Assembly: GCF_003860215.1 (NCBI RefSeq)
Contig: NZ_RQYH01000007.1
Coordinates: 62,001 to 126,000 of the forward strand
Direction of reading: 5' to 3'
From: Desulfovibrio sp. OH1186_COT-070
GTDB taxonomy: Bacteria; Desulfobacterota; Desulfovibrionia; Desulfovibrionales; Desulfovibrionaceae
Length of the DNA: 64,000 nt
The notes under the pieces are model-generated. The model ran no database searches, was not told the DNA's origin, and saw nothing but the letters and a program-made list of their open reading frames with translations. The first letter of the stretch is position 1; each line of letters opens with the position of its first letter. A program made the translations under genes and the position numbers. Below are positions 43,867 to 52,932 of this stretch, piece after piece.

Positions 43867-44871
43867 ATGAAGCGTATTCTTGCACTGCTTGTCGTCATGG
43901 GGCTGATGTGTACCATGCTGCCCGGATTTTCTCCGGAGGCGGAGGCAAAAGTTCTGATCAAGATTGCCGGCATGAAACCGGAAGGAGAGCCGGAAACCGT
44001 TGGCATGCACCTGTTTGGCAAATACCTTGACGAGCTTTCCAAGGGCAAATACGAAGTCCAGGTTTTCCCCAACAGCCAGTTGGGCAAGGAAGATGCCTAT
44101 ATCGCCGCCACACGCAAGGGCATCATCCAGATGTGCGCCACGGGCACGCAGACTTCCGCGCTGCACCCGGCCATGGCCATGCTGGAAACCCCCATGCTGT
44201 TCGACAACCTCGATCATGCGCGCCGGGCCATGGAAGGCAAGACCTTTGAGCTGATCAACGAAGGCTTTACGGAAAAATCCGGCCTGCGCACCCTCAACGC
44301 CTTTCCGCTCGGCTTCCGGCACTTCTATACCAAGAAGCCGCTCACCACTGTGACGGACTTGCAGGGCCTGCGCCTGCGCGTGCCCAATATCCCCCTGTAC
44401 ACCAATTTTGCCAAGGAATGCGGCATCAGCGGCCAGCCCATGCCCTTTGCCGAGGTGCCCGGCGCTCTTGACCAGGGCGTCATTGACGGCGGCGACAGCC
44501 CCCTGGCGGACATCGTCAGCCTGAAAATGTACGAAATCACGCCCGTGATCACCCTGAGCGGGCATATTCTGGTGATCCACTCCCTGTACATCAACGAAAA
44601 GTTCTATCAGTCCCTGCCCGATGAAGACAAACAGTGGATCAACGAAGCCGCCAAGCGCTCCGCGAACGACGTCTGGAAGATGGTGGCCGAAGGCGAGAGC
44701 AAGGCCAAACAGGACATTCTGGCCAACAAGGGCCAGATCAACACTCCTGACAAGGCCCTGCGCGACCATCTGGTGGAAGCGGGCAAGCGCAGCTGGAAGC
44801 TGTTCTACGATACCGTGCCCAATGCCCAGGCCATTCTGGACAGCGCCCACAGCTACCGCAATCCCCAATAA
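43867..44871 (+). CDS. dctP: TRAP transporter substrate-binding protein (DctP family)
   Basis: A 334-residue periplasmic binding protein for a carboxylate-type ligand. A signal peptide (residues 1-27, SPEAEAK) is followed by the DctP layout: TVGMHLFGKYLDELSKGKYEVQVFPNSQLG, MLETPMLFDNLDHARRAMEG, the conserved GFRHFYTKKPLTTVTDLQGLRLRVP region carrying the ligand-binding arginine, and FAEVPGALDQGVIDGGDSP. Two ATGs are close; 43867 has GGAGG at eight bases, whereas 43861 is too near. The ligand is not predictable. Confidence 0.92.
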   Translation: MKRILALLVVMGLMCTMLPGFSPEAEAKVLIKIAGMKPEGEPETVGMHLFGKYLDELSKGKYEVQVFPNSQLGKEDAYIAATRKGIIQMCATGTQTSALHPAMAMLETPMLFDNLDHARRAMEGKTFELINEGFTEKSGLRTLNAFPLGFRHFYTKKPLTTVTDLQGLRLRVPNIPLYTNFAKECGISGQPMPFAEVPGALDQGVIDGGDSPLADIVSLKMYEITPVITLSGHILVIHSLYINEKFYQSLPDEDKQWINEAAKRSANDVWKMVAEGESKAKQDILANKGQINTPDKALRDHLVEAGKRSWKLFYDTVPNAQAILDSAHSYRNPQ

Positions 44872-44934
44872 TTCTCCGGGGCGGGCCGGAAGTTTTGCAC
44901 CGACCCGCCTCCGCCCGAACCCGCCGAGGTCAGC

Positions 44935-45492
44935 ATGCGCGACGCACCGTCTTCTCCCCAGCCGCCCAACAGCACGCCAAACGACCGGTTGGACCAACCC
45001 CCCTCCTCTCCCAGCGGGGAAAACAAGGGACATCTCCTGTTTGAATGCTTTTGCGCAACCATTTTTCTGGGCATGATCGGCCTTGTTTTTTACAACGCCT
45101 TTCTGCGCTATGTTTTTTCGTCCAGCTATCCCCCCAGCGAGGAATGGGCGCGTTTTCTCTTTATCTACATCACCTTTTTCGGCGCCATTGAAGCCTTTTT
45201 CTACAAAAAGCACATTGCCGTGGACATGTTCGTCAATCTTCTGCAGGGCACTTCCCGAAAGACTGCGGACATTGCGGCATCCCTCTGCGGCATTTTTGCC
45301 CTGGGGCTTCTGCTGTACGGCGGCGTCGTCAATGTGTGGCAGACGCTGGATACCTATTCCGTGGCCACCAATGTCAATATGGCCCTGATCAACGGCACAC
45401 TGCCCCTCATGGCGCTGGCTGCCCTGATCATGCAGGTGCATGCCCTGCTGGGCATTCTGCGGCGGCCGGCCTCGTCATTTCACAAGGGCTAG
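44935..45492 (+). CDS. dctQ: TRAP transporter small permease (DctQ)
   Basis: A 185-residue small membrane subunit with four TM helices. A proline/serine-rich cytoplasmic extension of about 30 residues precedes the family core (CFCATIFLGMIGLVFYNAFLRYVF, SEEWARFLFIYITFFGAIEAF, KKHIAVDMFVNLL). It supports the large DctM subunit in the sodium- or proton-coupled importer. It ends nine bases before dctM. Confidence 0.92.
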   Translation: MRDAPSSPQPPNSTPNDRLDQPPSSPSGENKGHLLFECFCATIFLGMIGLVFYNAFLRYVFSSSYPPSEEWARFLFIYITFFGAIEAFFYKKHIAVDMFVNLLQGTSRKTADIAASLCGIFALGLLLYGGVVNVWQTLDTYSVATNVNMALINGTLPLMALAALIMQVHALLGILRRPASSFHKG

Positions 45493-45501
45493 GAGGCAGG
45501 C

Positions 45502-46791
45502 ATGGAACTTTTCATTTTTCTCGGTTCCCTGTTCTTCTTTCTGGCCCTGGGCATTCCCATCGCGCTGGTGCTGATTCTCTGCGCCATTGTTCTCATGTGG
45601 CATTCCGGCATGTGGGATGCCATGATCATTCCGGGGAGCATGCTTGACGGAGCCAACAATTATCCGCTCATGGCCATTCCCTTCTTTGTGTTCGCCGGAG
45701 AAATCATGGCAGCGGGCGGGCTTTCCCAGCGCGTTGTCCAACTGGCCCAACTCATGATCGGCCGGGTTCGCGGCGGCCTCGGCTATGCCGCCATCATCGC
45801 CAGCGTCATTTTTGCCGGGCTCATGGGCAGTTCCGTAGGCGAGGCGGCGGCCCTGGGCGGCCTGCTTCTGCCCATGATGAAGCAAGTGGGCTACAATCCC
45901 GGACGCGCCGGAGCCATCATTGCCTCCGGTGCCATTCTCGGCCCCATCATCCCGCCCAGCACCAATTTCATCTTGCTGGGCGCGACCATCAGCGGCCTTT
46001 CCATCACCAAGCTGTTCATGATCGGCCTTGTGCCGGGTGTGCTCATCGGCCTGTCCCTGATGGTGGTCTGGTTTTTCATTGTCCGCAAGGACGGATATAC
46101 CGAAACCATTACCTTCACCCGTCAGGAGGCGATCAGGATTCTTGTTGACGCCACCCCGGCCTTTCTCATGCCCGTGCTGCTGCTGGGCGGCATACGCTTT
46201 GGCGTGTTCACGCCCACCGAGGGCGGAGCCTTTGCCGCCATCTACGCCATTGCGGTGTGCATGCTGTACTACAGGGAGCTGTCTTTCCGTGAGCTGCTGC
46301 GCGTCAGCGCACGCGCCGCCCGCACTACAGCGGTGGTCATGCTCATTGTGGCCACAGCCACGGCCGTGGGCTGGTTCATCACCATTGCCCAGATTCCCAA
46401 GCAGATGACCTCGCTGTTCATGCCGTTCATCGACAGCCCTGTGATCCTGCTGCTGCTTATCAATACGTTCCTTTTCCTCATCGGCATGGTCATGGACCTG
46501 ACGCCCAACATCCTGATCTTTGCGCCGGTGTTCTACCCTCTCATCATGCAGGCGGGCATAGACCCCTACTACTTCGGCCTGCTTTTCATCCTCAACCTCG
46601 GCATCGGCGTCATCACGCCGCCTGTGGGCACGGTGCTCTATGTGGTCTGCGGAATCGGCAACATCAAGATCACGGAGCTCATCGTCAAGCTGATTCCGTT
46701 CATCCTGATGGAAGCGGTCATGCTCTTCCTCCTGCTTTTCTTCCCCAAGCTGTCCCTTGTGCCGCTCAACTGGCTCATGGGAGGAAACTGA
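45502..46791 (+). CDS. dctM: TRAP transporter large permease (DctM)
   Basis: A 429-residue ion-coupled permease with about 12 TM helices. Typical segments are FLALGIPIALVLILCAIVLM, LMAIPFFVFAGEIMAAGGL, GLMGSSVGEAAALGGLLLPMM, the GPIIPPSTNFILLGA loop, and the C-terminal GVITPPVGTVLYVVCGI repeat. The paired P-P-S/T and P-P-V-G loops form the ion/substrate site. AGGAGG precedes the ATG. Confidence 0.95.
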   Translation: MELFIFLGSLFFFLALGIPIALVLILCAIVLMWHSGMWDAMIIPGSMLDGANNYPLMAIPFFVFAGEIMAAGGLSQRVVQLAQLMIGRVRGGLGYAAIIASVIFAGLMGSSVGEAAALGGLLLPMMKQVGYNPGRAGAIIASGAILGPIIPPSTNFILLGATISGLSITKLFMIGLVPGVLIGLSLMVVWFFIVRKDGYTETITFTRQEAIRILVDATPAFLMPVLLLGGIRFGVFTPTEGGAFAAIYAIAVCMLYYRELSFRELLRVSARAARTTAVVMLIVATATAVGWFITIAQIPKQMTSLFMPFIDSPVILLLLINTFLFLIGMVMDLTPNILIFAPVFYPLIMQAGIDPYYFGLLFILNLGIGVITPPVGTVLYVVCGIGNIKITELIVKLIPFILMEAVMLFLLLFFPKLSLVPLNWLMGGN

Positions 46792-46829
46792 AAAACAGCC
46801 CCCTGAACCGCCCATGCGGTTCAGGGGGC
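46791..46829 (-). terminator. Intrinsic terminator between dctM and the HAD gene
   Basis: A 14-bp perfect inverted repeat (arms 46798-46811 and 46816-46829, loop CCAT) has five T residues on the minus-strand side, so it ends the minus-strand HAD gene. It follows the dctM stop immediately and may also act weakly on the plus strand. Confidence 0.85.
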
Positions 46830-46870
46830 AATGCCAAAGGGCACGGCAGTCCGCGCGCAAGCAATCGGGA

Positions 46871-47650
46871 TCAGCGCAGGGCGGCGTCCGCCTGCCCCAG
46901 ATCCTCCAGCACCAGCGTGGGCTGGCGCTCCTCACGGGCAAGGTCTTCCCTTGTCGCCTCGCCGGAAAGCACCAGAAAGAAATCAATGCCCGCGTTTTCG
47001 GCCAGCTTTTTGTCGGTGCTCAGCCTGTCGCCCACCATGACCACCTCCTGCCTGGCGTATGTTTTCCACAACGGTGCGAGAACAGCGGGGTCCGGTTTGC
47101 CGAAAATTTTCTGCGGGCGGCGTCCCGTTGCCGCCGCGTACAGATGGATCAGGCTGCCCACGTCAGGCAGCGGCCCTTCTGGCGAAGGGCACACCATGTC
47201 GGGATGCGTGGCAAAAAAGAGGACGTGGCTTTTCTGGAGCAAAAGGGCGGAACGCGCCAGCTTGTGGTAGGTCAGTTCCGTATCGTAGGCCAGCACAACG
47301 GCCTGCGCCCCCTCCTCGTCAAGCCGCAGTTCCGGCATGCGTTCCCGAAGGTCGCGCTGAAAGTCGGCATTGCCCACAGGGTAGACGCAAAAAATGCCTT
47401 CGGCGCGCAGATGCTCCACCAGCGGAACCACTGGCGAGAGAATGTGCTTTGCATGCGCGGGAATGCCCATGCTGTTCAGCTTGTGCACATAGCTTGCGGG
47501 AGATTTGGACGTATTGTTGCTCAGAAAGAAAAAATCAAGGTCGTGCCAATGCCGCCGGACAAAGTCCACAGCCCCGGTGATGGGCAGATGACCAAGATAC
47601 AGGGTTCCGTCCATATCCAGCACCATACAACGCTTGTTCTCCCACCCCAT
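46871..47650 (-). CDS. HAD-IIA family phosphatase (NagD/glycerol- or glycolate-phosphatase-like)
   Basis: A 259-residue haloacid-dehalogenase phosphatase. Motif I is MVLDMDGTLYLG, motif II is FLSNNTSKSPASYVHKL, motif III is GKPDPAVL and motif IV is VMVGDRLSTDKKLAENAG. This group (HAD-IIA) includes NagD, AraL and glycerol-3-phosphate or phosphoglycolate phosphatases. It is divergent from glpABC, so a glycerol-phosphate-type substrate is an attractive guess but not shown. ATG 47650 has GGAG at seven bases. Confidence 0.88.
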   Translation of the reverse strand: MGWENKRCMVLDMDGTLYLGHLPITGAVDFVRRHWHDLDFFFLSNNTSKSPASYVHKLNSMGIPAHAKHILSPVVPLVEHLRAEGIFCVYPVGNADFQRDLRERMPELRLDEEGAQAVVLAYDTELTYHKLARSALLLQKSHVLFFATHPDMVCPSPEGPLPDVGSLIHLYAAATGRRPQKIFGKPDPAVLAPLWKTYARQEVVMVGDRLSTDKKLAENAGIDFFLVLSGEATREDLAREERQPTLVLEDLGQADAALR

Positions 47651-47809
47651 GTGCACACTCCGTCAGCATGTTTTTTGGCCGGTCTTTCCGCGCGAAGCGA
47701 AAAGCGGCGTCTGGACAAAGGCATGAAAATGACGCTACAGAAAAGCCCGTTCGCCGACAATCCCCCACCATCACGGGCAGCAGGTTCTGCGGCGCACCGA
47801 GGAGAAAAA

Positions 47810-49417
47810 ATGCTGGAAACAACGGTTGTGGTCATCGGGGGCGGAGCAACCGGCATGGGCATCCTGCGCGACCTCTGCATGCGCGGGGTTTCCGCCGTCC
47901 TGCTGGAGCAGGCGGGCCTCGCCCACGGCACAAGCTCGCGCTTTCACGGCCTGCTGCACAGCGGCGGGCGTTATGCTGTCAACGACATTGAATCCGCCCG
48001 CGAATGCCTGCGGGAAAACCGGATCATCCGCAGGATCGGCAGGCAGTGCGTGGAAGAAACAGAGGGCTTTTTTGCCCTTGCTCCGCAGGACGACCCGGAC
48101 TATGTGCCCGGCTGGGAAAACGCCTGCCGGCAGGCGGGCATTGACGCGCAGGAAGTGGAGGTGGGTGAGGCTCTGCGCCTGGAACCGGAGCTCTCCCCGA
48201 ATATTGTCAGGGTATTCCGCGTACCCGATTCCTGCGTGGACGGCTTTCGGCTGGTACACCACAACGCTCAGTCGGCCCGCAGGCACGGCGGCAAGGTGTT
48301 TACCTACCACGCTGTCACCGCCATCCGCCAGCGCAACGGAAAAATTCGCGGCGTGAGCGCCGTCAACCGGCATACCGGCACCAAGCTGGACATTGCCTGC
48401 GAGTGCATCGTCAACGCCGCAGGCTCCTGGTCGGGCTGCATTACCGGTCTGGCAGGGCAGGACGTTTCCGTCACGCCGGACAGGGGCACGCTGGTCATCT
48501 TCAACCACCGCTTTGCCTCGCGCGTGATCAACCGCCTGCATCCCGGCTCTGACGGCGACATTTTTGTTCCGCACGGCTCCGTCACCATTCTGGGCACCAC
48601 TTCTGCCACAGCGGACACTCCTGACGACATGACCCCCACCACCCAGGATGTTCTGCGCCTTCTGGAACTGGGCGAGCCGCTCTTTCCCGCTGTGCGCGAC
48701 TACCGCATCCTGCGCGCTTTTTCCGGAACCCGCCCGCTCTACGCGCCGGGAGGTTCCGGCGGCAGAAAGGCCAGCCGCAATTTCCATGTGGTGGACCACG
48801 CGGCGCAGGGCCTTGAGGGGCTGATCACCATTCTGGGGGGAAAACTGACCACCTATCGCCTCATGGCCGAGCGTGCCGCCGATTGCGTGTGCGCCCGCCT
48901 GGGCGTCACCGCCCCGTGCCGCACCGCGCTGGAGCCTCTGGCGGAAGATGCGGACGAAACGGCCCTGCGCCGGGCTTCGCGCGTGTTTCCCGTGCAGGGC
49001 ATCACGCTCATGGCCGACCGCCTTGGCAACGATTTTTCCGGAGTTGTGCGGCTGGCGGAAAAAAGCGACAGCAACCCCCTGATCTGCGAATGCGAAATGG
49101 TCAGCCTGGCGGAAATCGAGCACGTTGCACGGGATCCCCTCACGTTTTCCCTGACAGACATCCGCCTGCGCACACGCCTCGGCATGGGAACCTGCCAGGG
49201 AACATTCTGTGCCCTGCGCACAGTGGCCGCCCTGACCGAACACGGCATTCCCCTGCACTCCCCCCCTCCGGACAGCATGCACCACTTCCTGCAGGAACGC
49301 TGGAAAGGGCTGCGCCCGGCCCTGTGGGGCATGCAGGCCCGCGAAATGGAACTGGGCAGGGCAATGTATATGGGAACCCTGAATCTGGACGGAGCCGCCC
49401 ATGAGCAGACGTGTTGA
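47810..49417 (+). CDS. glpA: GlpA, anaerobic glycerol-3-phosphate dehydrogenase subunit A
   Basis: The catalytic FAD subunit (535 residues) of the anaerobic enzyme oxidising glycerol-3-phosphate to dihydroxyacetone phosphate. The FAD-binding start is TVVVIGGGATGMGILRDLCMRG, then GTSSRFHGLLHSGGRYA, INAAGSW-like VNAAGSWSGCI, and ILGGKLTTYRLMAE. A C-terminal BFD-type [2Fe-2S] region has cysteines in NPLICECEMVSLAEI and GMGTCQGTFCAL. ATG 47810 follows GAGGAG. It overlaps glpB by 17 bases. Confidence 0.95.
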   Translation: MLETTVVVIGGGATGMGILRDLCMRGVSAVLLEQAGLAHGTSSRFHGLLHSGGRYAVNDIESARECLRENRIIRRIGRQCVEETEGFFALAPQDDPDYVPGWENACRQAGIDAQEVEVGEALRLEPELSPNIVRVFRVPDSCVDGFRLVHHNAQSARRHGGKVFTYHAVTAIRQRNGKIRGVSAVNRHTGTKLDIACECIVNAAGSWSGCITGLAGQDVSVTPDRGTLVIFNHRFASRVINRLHPGSDGDIFVPHGSVTILGTTSATADTPDDMTPTTQDVLRLLELGEPLFPAVRDYRILRAFSGTRPLYAPGGSGGRKASRNFHVVDHAAQGLEGLITILGGKLTTYRLMAERAADCVCARLGVTAPCRTALEPLAEDADETALRRASRVFPVQGITLMADRLGNDFSGVVRLAEKSDSNPLICECEMVSLAEIEHVARDPLTFSLTDIRLRTRLGMGTCQGTFCALRTVAALTEHGIPLHSPPPDSMHHFLQERWKGLRPALWGMQAREMELGRAMYMGTLNLDGAAHEQTC

Positions 49418-50684
49418 CGTTCTTGTCGCCGGTTCGGGAATGGCCGGTCTTGTGGCTGCCCTGACCGCAGCCCATGCCGGATGCAGCGTACGGCTCATCT
49501 CGGCGGGCATGGGCTCCCTGGCCTTGAGCGGGGGCAACATTGATCTTTTGGGCTATGTCAACGGCAAGCGCGTGTCAGACCCCTGGCAGGGCATGCAAGA
49601 GCTTGCTCCCGGCCATCCCTACCGCCTGCTGGGAGAAAGCACTGTGCGGGCCGCTCTGGATTTTTTTCAAAACGCCATGGCAGACAGCGGCTGGCCCATG
49701 CACACCGGCCTTGCCGACGGCCGCCCCTGCAATACGGACGTGCCCACCATTCTGGGAACCCTGAAGCCCACCTGGCTTCTGCCCGCGGCTCTGGATCCGG
49801 CTGTTTTGCAGACGGCCCGGCGCGTGCTTGTGGCCAGCATCCACGGCCTGCGGGACTGCCGTCCGTCGCTGGTCATCGGCCAGTTGCGCCGCTACAGGGG
49901 CTGGGCCGAAAAAAGCTTCACTCCGGCCCTGCTGCCCGCTCCCCAGGAGGGTGCGCCCCGCAGCATCACGGCTCTGGACATAGCCCGCCTTGCGGACAAG
50001 CCCCACACCCGGCAGTGGCTTCTGGAGGCTCTGGCCCCCTACGCCGGGCAGTATGACCTGGTTCTGTTGCCGCCTGTCTGCGGCAGCGGGGCCGAGCCGG
50101 AAATTTTCCGGGCCATGAGCAGCGCTGTGGGCTGCCCGGTGATGGAAATGCTCTCCATCCCCCCCGGTGTGGGCGGGCTGCGCCTGCGCGCTGCCCTGCT
50201 CCGCAGCCTGAACCGCCACGACTTCATGCTGGTGGAAAACGCCACGGTTCTGCGCGCGGAAACCGCAGAAGGCGCGTGCGCGGCCCTTCTGGCCGACACC
50301 ACGCTCGGAGAGCGCCGCCATACGGCAAAAGCCTTTGTTCTGGCCACGGGCGGGGTTCTCGGCGGGGGCATTGCCGTTACGCCGGGAAAAATCCGGGAGA
50401 GCGTGTTCGGCATGGAAATTCCCGTTCCCCCCGATGTTGCCTCCTGGTCCGAGGAAGATGTTTTCGGCAACCATGCCTTCTCGCGGATGGGCGTCAGCGT
50501 GGACGGCGACATGCGGCCCGTGGGGCAGGACGCTCCGCAAGCGCGCAACGTCTTTTTTGCAGGGCGGAGCATCGGCGGGTATGATTTTTCCGCCGAAAAA
50601 AGTGGTCACGGCGTGGCCATAGCCACCGGCTGGCAGGCCGGTCGCGCGGCAGCCGCCGTTGCCCTTGCCGGGGAGGAAAGATGA
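49401..50684 (+). CDS. glpB: GlpB, anaerobic glycerol-3-phosphate dehydrogenase subunit B
   Basis: A 427-residue flavoprotein subunit that passes electrons from GlpA toward GlpC. An N-terminal dinucleotide fold (VDVLVAGSGMAGLVAALTAAHAG) is followed by SLALSGGNIDLLGYV and, near the end, the second FAD block NVFFAGRSIGGYDFSAEKSGHGVAIATGWQAG. It is translationally coupled at both ends (17-base overlap with glpA, four bases with glpC). Confidence 0.94.
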   Translation: MSRRVDVLVAGSGMAGLVAALTAAHAGCSVRLISAGMGSLALSGGNIDLLGYVNGKRVSDPWQGMQELAPGHPYRLLGESTVRAALDFFQNAMADSGWPMHTGLADGRPCNTDVPTILGTLKPTWLLPAALDPAVLQTARRVLVASIHGLRDCRPSLVIGQLRRYRGWAEKSFTPALLPAPQEGAPRSITALDIARLADKPHTRQWLLEALAPYAGQYDLVLLPPVCGSGAEPEIFRAMSSAVGCPVMEMLSIPPGVGGLRLRAALLRSLNRHDFMLVENATVLRAETAEGACAALLADTTLGERRHTAKAFVLATGGVLGGGIAVTPGKIRESVFGMEIPVPPDVASWSEEDVFGNHAFSRMGVSVDGDMRPVGQDAPQARNVFFAGRSIGGYDFSAEKSGHGVAIATGWQAGRAAAAVALAGEER

Positions 50685-51889
50685 GCGCGCGCATCAATCC
50701 GGACAGATGCATCGCCTGCACCACCTGCGTGGTACACTGCCCGGTTGCCGAGGCTACACCCCGTTTTCTCGGCCCGCGCATGATTGGCCCGGCCTGCGAG
50801 CGTTTTCGCCGCATGGGGCTGGCGGAAGACCCTTCGCTCCACTACTGCTCCAACTGCAAAAACTGCGACATTTCCTGCCCCCACGGCGTGCCCGTGTCCA
50901 GCCTGAACATGATGGCCCGCGCCGAGCAGTGCCTGCGCCGACCGCCCGGACTGCGGGACTGGGTGCTCGGGCACGGGGAGCTTACGGCCCGGTGGCTGCG
51001 CGTTCTCCCCGCCTGGCTCAAGAATTTCGGCATGCTCAATCCCGTGACGCGAAAAATTCTGGACGTTCTGGGCATTGACCGGCGCGCGCCGCTGCCCGCT
51101 TTCGCGCCGCGCACGTTCCGCCAGATGCTGCGCCGGATGCGGCAGCCGGAAGGGCTGCAAAAGCTTGTTTTGTATCCCGGCTGCTATATTGACGTGTACG
51201 ACCCCCAGACCGGCCTTGATCTGGTATGGGCCATGAACAGGGCGGGCTATGAGGTTGTTGTGCCCGACCCTCTGGTCTGCTGCGGCCTGCCCATGGTGGC
51301 CAACGGCTTCTGGCAGCACGCCCGCAGCAATGCGGAAAGCAACCTGAAAGTCCTGGCCCGCTGGCGTGACCAAGGTGTGCCTGTGGTTACCGCCTGCCCC
51401 AGTTGCGCGCTCACCTTCCAGCAGGATCTGCCGGAGTATTTTCCCGATCTGGAGCAAACATACGGGGCCTGCCGCGTGGGCGACGCCCAGGAATTTCTGC
51501 TGGACTGCGCGGACACGGGGCGGCTCCCCCTGCCCGAAGGGGAGCAGGAACTGCGCGTGGTCTACCATGCCCCCTGCCATTTGCGGGCGCAGGGCAACGG
51601 ACTGCCCGGCATGGAACTGCTGCGCGCCCTGCCCGGCGTCAGTGTGCGCAATGCAGACGCGGGCTGTTGCGGCATTTCCGGAAGCTATGGCTTCAAAAAG
51701 GAAAAATATGACATTGCCCGGGAGGTTGGCGCAACCCTCTTCAAAACCGTGCGCGAAAGCGGAGCGCATGTGGCCGCGTCCGAATGCGGCACATGCCGGA
51801 TGCAGATCGTGCACGGCAGCGGGCTGACCTGCCTGCATCCGGTGCGCATTCTCCGGCAGCGGGCAGAGCCGTGCCCGAAAAAGGAATGA
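50681..51889 (+). CDS. glpC: GlpC, anaerobic glycerol-3-phosphate dehydrogenase iron-sulfur subunit C
   Basis: A 402-residue membrane-associated subunit that delivers electrons to menaquinone. Two 4Fe-4S motifs are near the N-terminus (CIACTTCVVHCPVAE and CSNCKNCDISCPHG), followed by two CCG domains (LYPGCYIDVYDPQTG with PLVCCGLPMV, and YHAPCHLRAQ with DAGCCGISGSYG). This is the heterodisulfide-reductase-like fold of GlpC. It converges on the last receiver gene of the signalling operon with a 24-base gap. Confidence 0.95.
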   Translation: MSARINPDRCIACTTCVVHCPVAEATPRFLGPRMIGPACERFRRMGLAEDPSLHYCSNCKNCDISCPHGVPVSSLNMMARAEQCLRRPPGLRDWVLGHGELTARWLRVLPAWLKNFGMLNPVTRKILDVLGIDRRAPLPAFAPRTFRQMLRRMRQPEGLQKLVLYPGCYIDVYDPQTGLDLVWAMNRAGYEVVVPDPLVCCGLPMVANGFWQHARSNAESNLKVLARWRDQGVPVVTACPSCALTFQQDLPEYFPDLEQTYGACRVGDAQEFLLDCADTGRLPLPEGEQELRVVYHAPCHLRAQGNGLPGMELLRALPGVSVRNADAGCCGISGSYGFKKEKYDIAREVGATLFKTVRESGAHVAASECGTCRMQIVHGSGLTCLHPVRILRQRAEPCPKKE

Positions 51890-51913
51890 TTCCGGGAGCT
51901 TTTGCTTCCGGCC

Positions 51914-52294
51914 TCATTCTTTTGCCCGATCACGGCAGGCCATACGGATGGTGCTTAAAAGCTCGTCAATGTCCATGGGTTTTCTGAGAAAGGCGCAGGC
52001 ACCCATGCGGTAGGCGGTTTCCTCCTCGCTGTCGCCGCCGTGGCCCGTGAGAATGATCACCTGCACCTGCGGATTGCTTGCCTTGACTTTGCGCAGCACC
52101 TCAAAACCGTCCATGCCGGGCATGCGCAAGTCCAGCACAATAACATCCACAGGCCGGGTCACGGCTTCCAGAGCCTGCGGCCCGTCATGGGCCACGCGGG
52201 GCACAAGGCCGCGCATGGACAGGCGTTCGGCCAGAGTTTCCACAAAGCGCCGCTCGTCATCCACCAACAAAACCCTGATGCCTTCAAGGCTCAT
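51914..52294 (-). CDS. Single-domain response regulator (receiver), relay end
   Basis: A 126-residue CheY-like receiver with no output domain. The acidic pair is in RVLLVDDERRF, the phosphoacceptor is Asp55 in VIVLDLRMPGMDG, the switch threonine is in IILTGHGG and the conserved lysine in RKPMD. The start ATG 52294 has GGAGG; it overlaps the ChpT-like gene by four bases (ATGA). It is the last gene of the seven-gene operon and is probably a phosphate sink or a partner for an output encoded elsewhere. Confidence 0.92.
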   Translation of the reverse strand: MSLEGIRVLLVDDERRFVETLAERLSMRGLVPRVAHDGPQALEAVTRPVDVIVLDLRMPGMDGFEVLRKVKASNPQVQVIILTGHGGDSEEETAYRMGACAFLRKPMDIDELLSTIRMACRDRAKE

Positions 52295-52932
52295 GCTTCC
52301 TCCCTGGCTTGCCACGCAAGAAAAAAGCTCCCCGGATCAAGACCGGGCAAAAGATTGACCCGCCGCTTCCCGCTTCGGCCGCCCGGCGCGGAACTGCCGG
52401 TCATGGCCGAAAGAGCCAGTTCGGCATTGTCGCCTCCGGCCACACGCAGCACGATACCGGGATTTCCCTCCTGCTGCCCGGCGGCAAGCTCAAGCTCCAC
52501 CTTGCCGCCCACGGAAACGCAGAGATCCAGCACGTCCAGCAAAGCCTGAAACACGTCCATGGACGGCGTTGCGGCCCAAACCGGCTCGCTACATTGGCCG
52601 TTTGCCAGCCGGATCCGCGCTGCCCTGGCCTGACGCGCGGCCATGCGGCAGAACAAACTGCAAATCCGGGCGAGATCGCAAGAGGCGGCATCTCCGGCCA
52701 TGTCTGCCTGGGCCATGAATTCCAGCCCTTCGGCCAGTTGCACGGCAAGAAGCACCTGCCTCCGCACCTCGTCCAGCGAGGACGAAAGCTCCGCCCGGTC
52801 AGAATCCCCGCCTTTTGCCAGTTGGGCCAGATCCTGCGCCAACCCCGCAGATTCGCGGATGATAGCCAGGATATTGCGCATGTCGTGCACGGCCGAAGCC
52901 AGCAAACGGGCCATGCAAGGATTATGGCTCAT
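52291..52932 (-). CDS. ChpT-like phosphotransferase or degenerate histidine kinase (DHp plus atypical ATPase-like region)
   Basis: A 213-residue protein. The helix LLASAVHDMRNILAIIRESAG looks like a histidine-kinase dimerisation helix with His16. A second helix (SSSLDEVRRQVLLAVQLAEGLEF) completes a DHp hairpin. The C-terminal half has strands in the order of an HATPase domain (VGGKVELELAAGQQ, GIVLRVAGGDNAEL) but no N, G1 or G2 box. This is the architecture of Caulobacter ChpT, which passes phosphate from one receiver to another. It lies exactly between two receiver genes, overlapping both (11 and 4 bases), which fits that role. The function is inferred. Confidence 0.7.
   Translation of the reverse strand: MSHNPCMARLLASAVHDMRNILAIIRESAGLAQDLAQLAKGGDSDRAELSSSLDEVRRQVLLAVQLAEGLEFMAQADMAGDAASCDLARICSLFCRMAARQARAARIRLANGQCSEPVWAATPSMDVFQALLDVLDLCVSVGGKVELELAAGQQEGNPGIVLRVAGGDNAELALSAMTGSSAPGGRSGKRRVNLLPGLDPGSFFLAWQAREEA

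Noticed and set aside
43843-46986. Minus-strand frames of about 500 codons over the TRAP transporter genes
   Set aside because: The plus-strand TRAP proteins have signal peptide, TM and family motifs; the antisense products are His/Asp-rich shadows.
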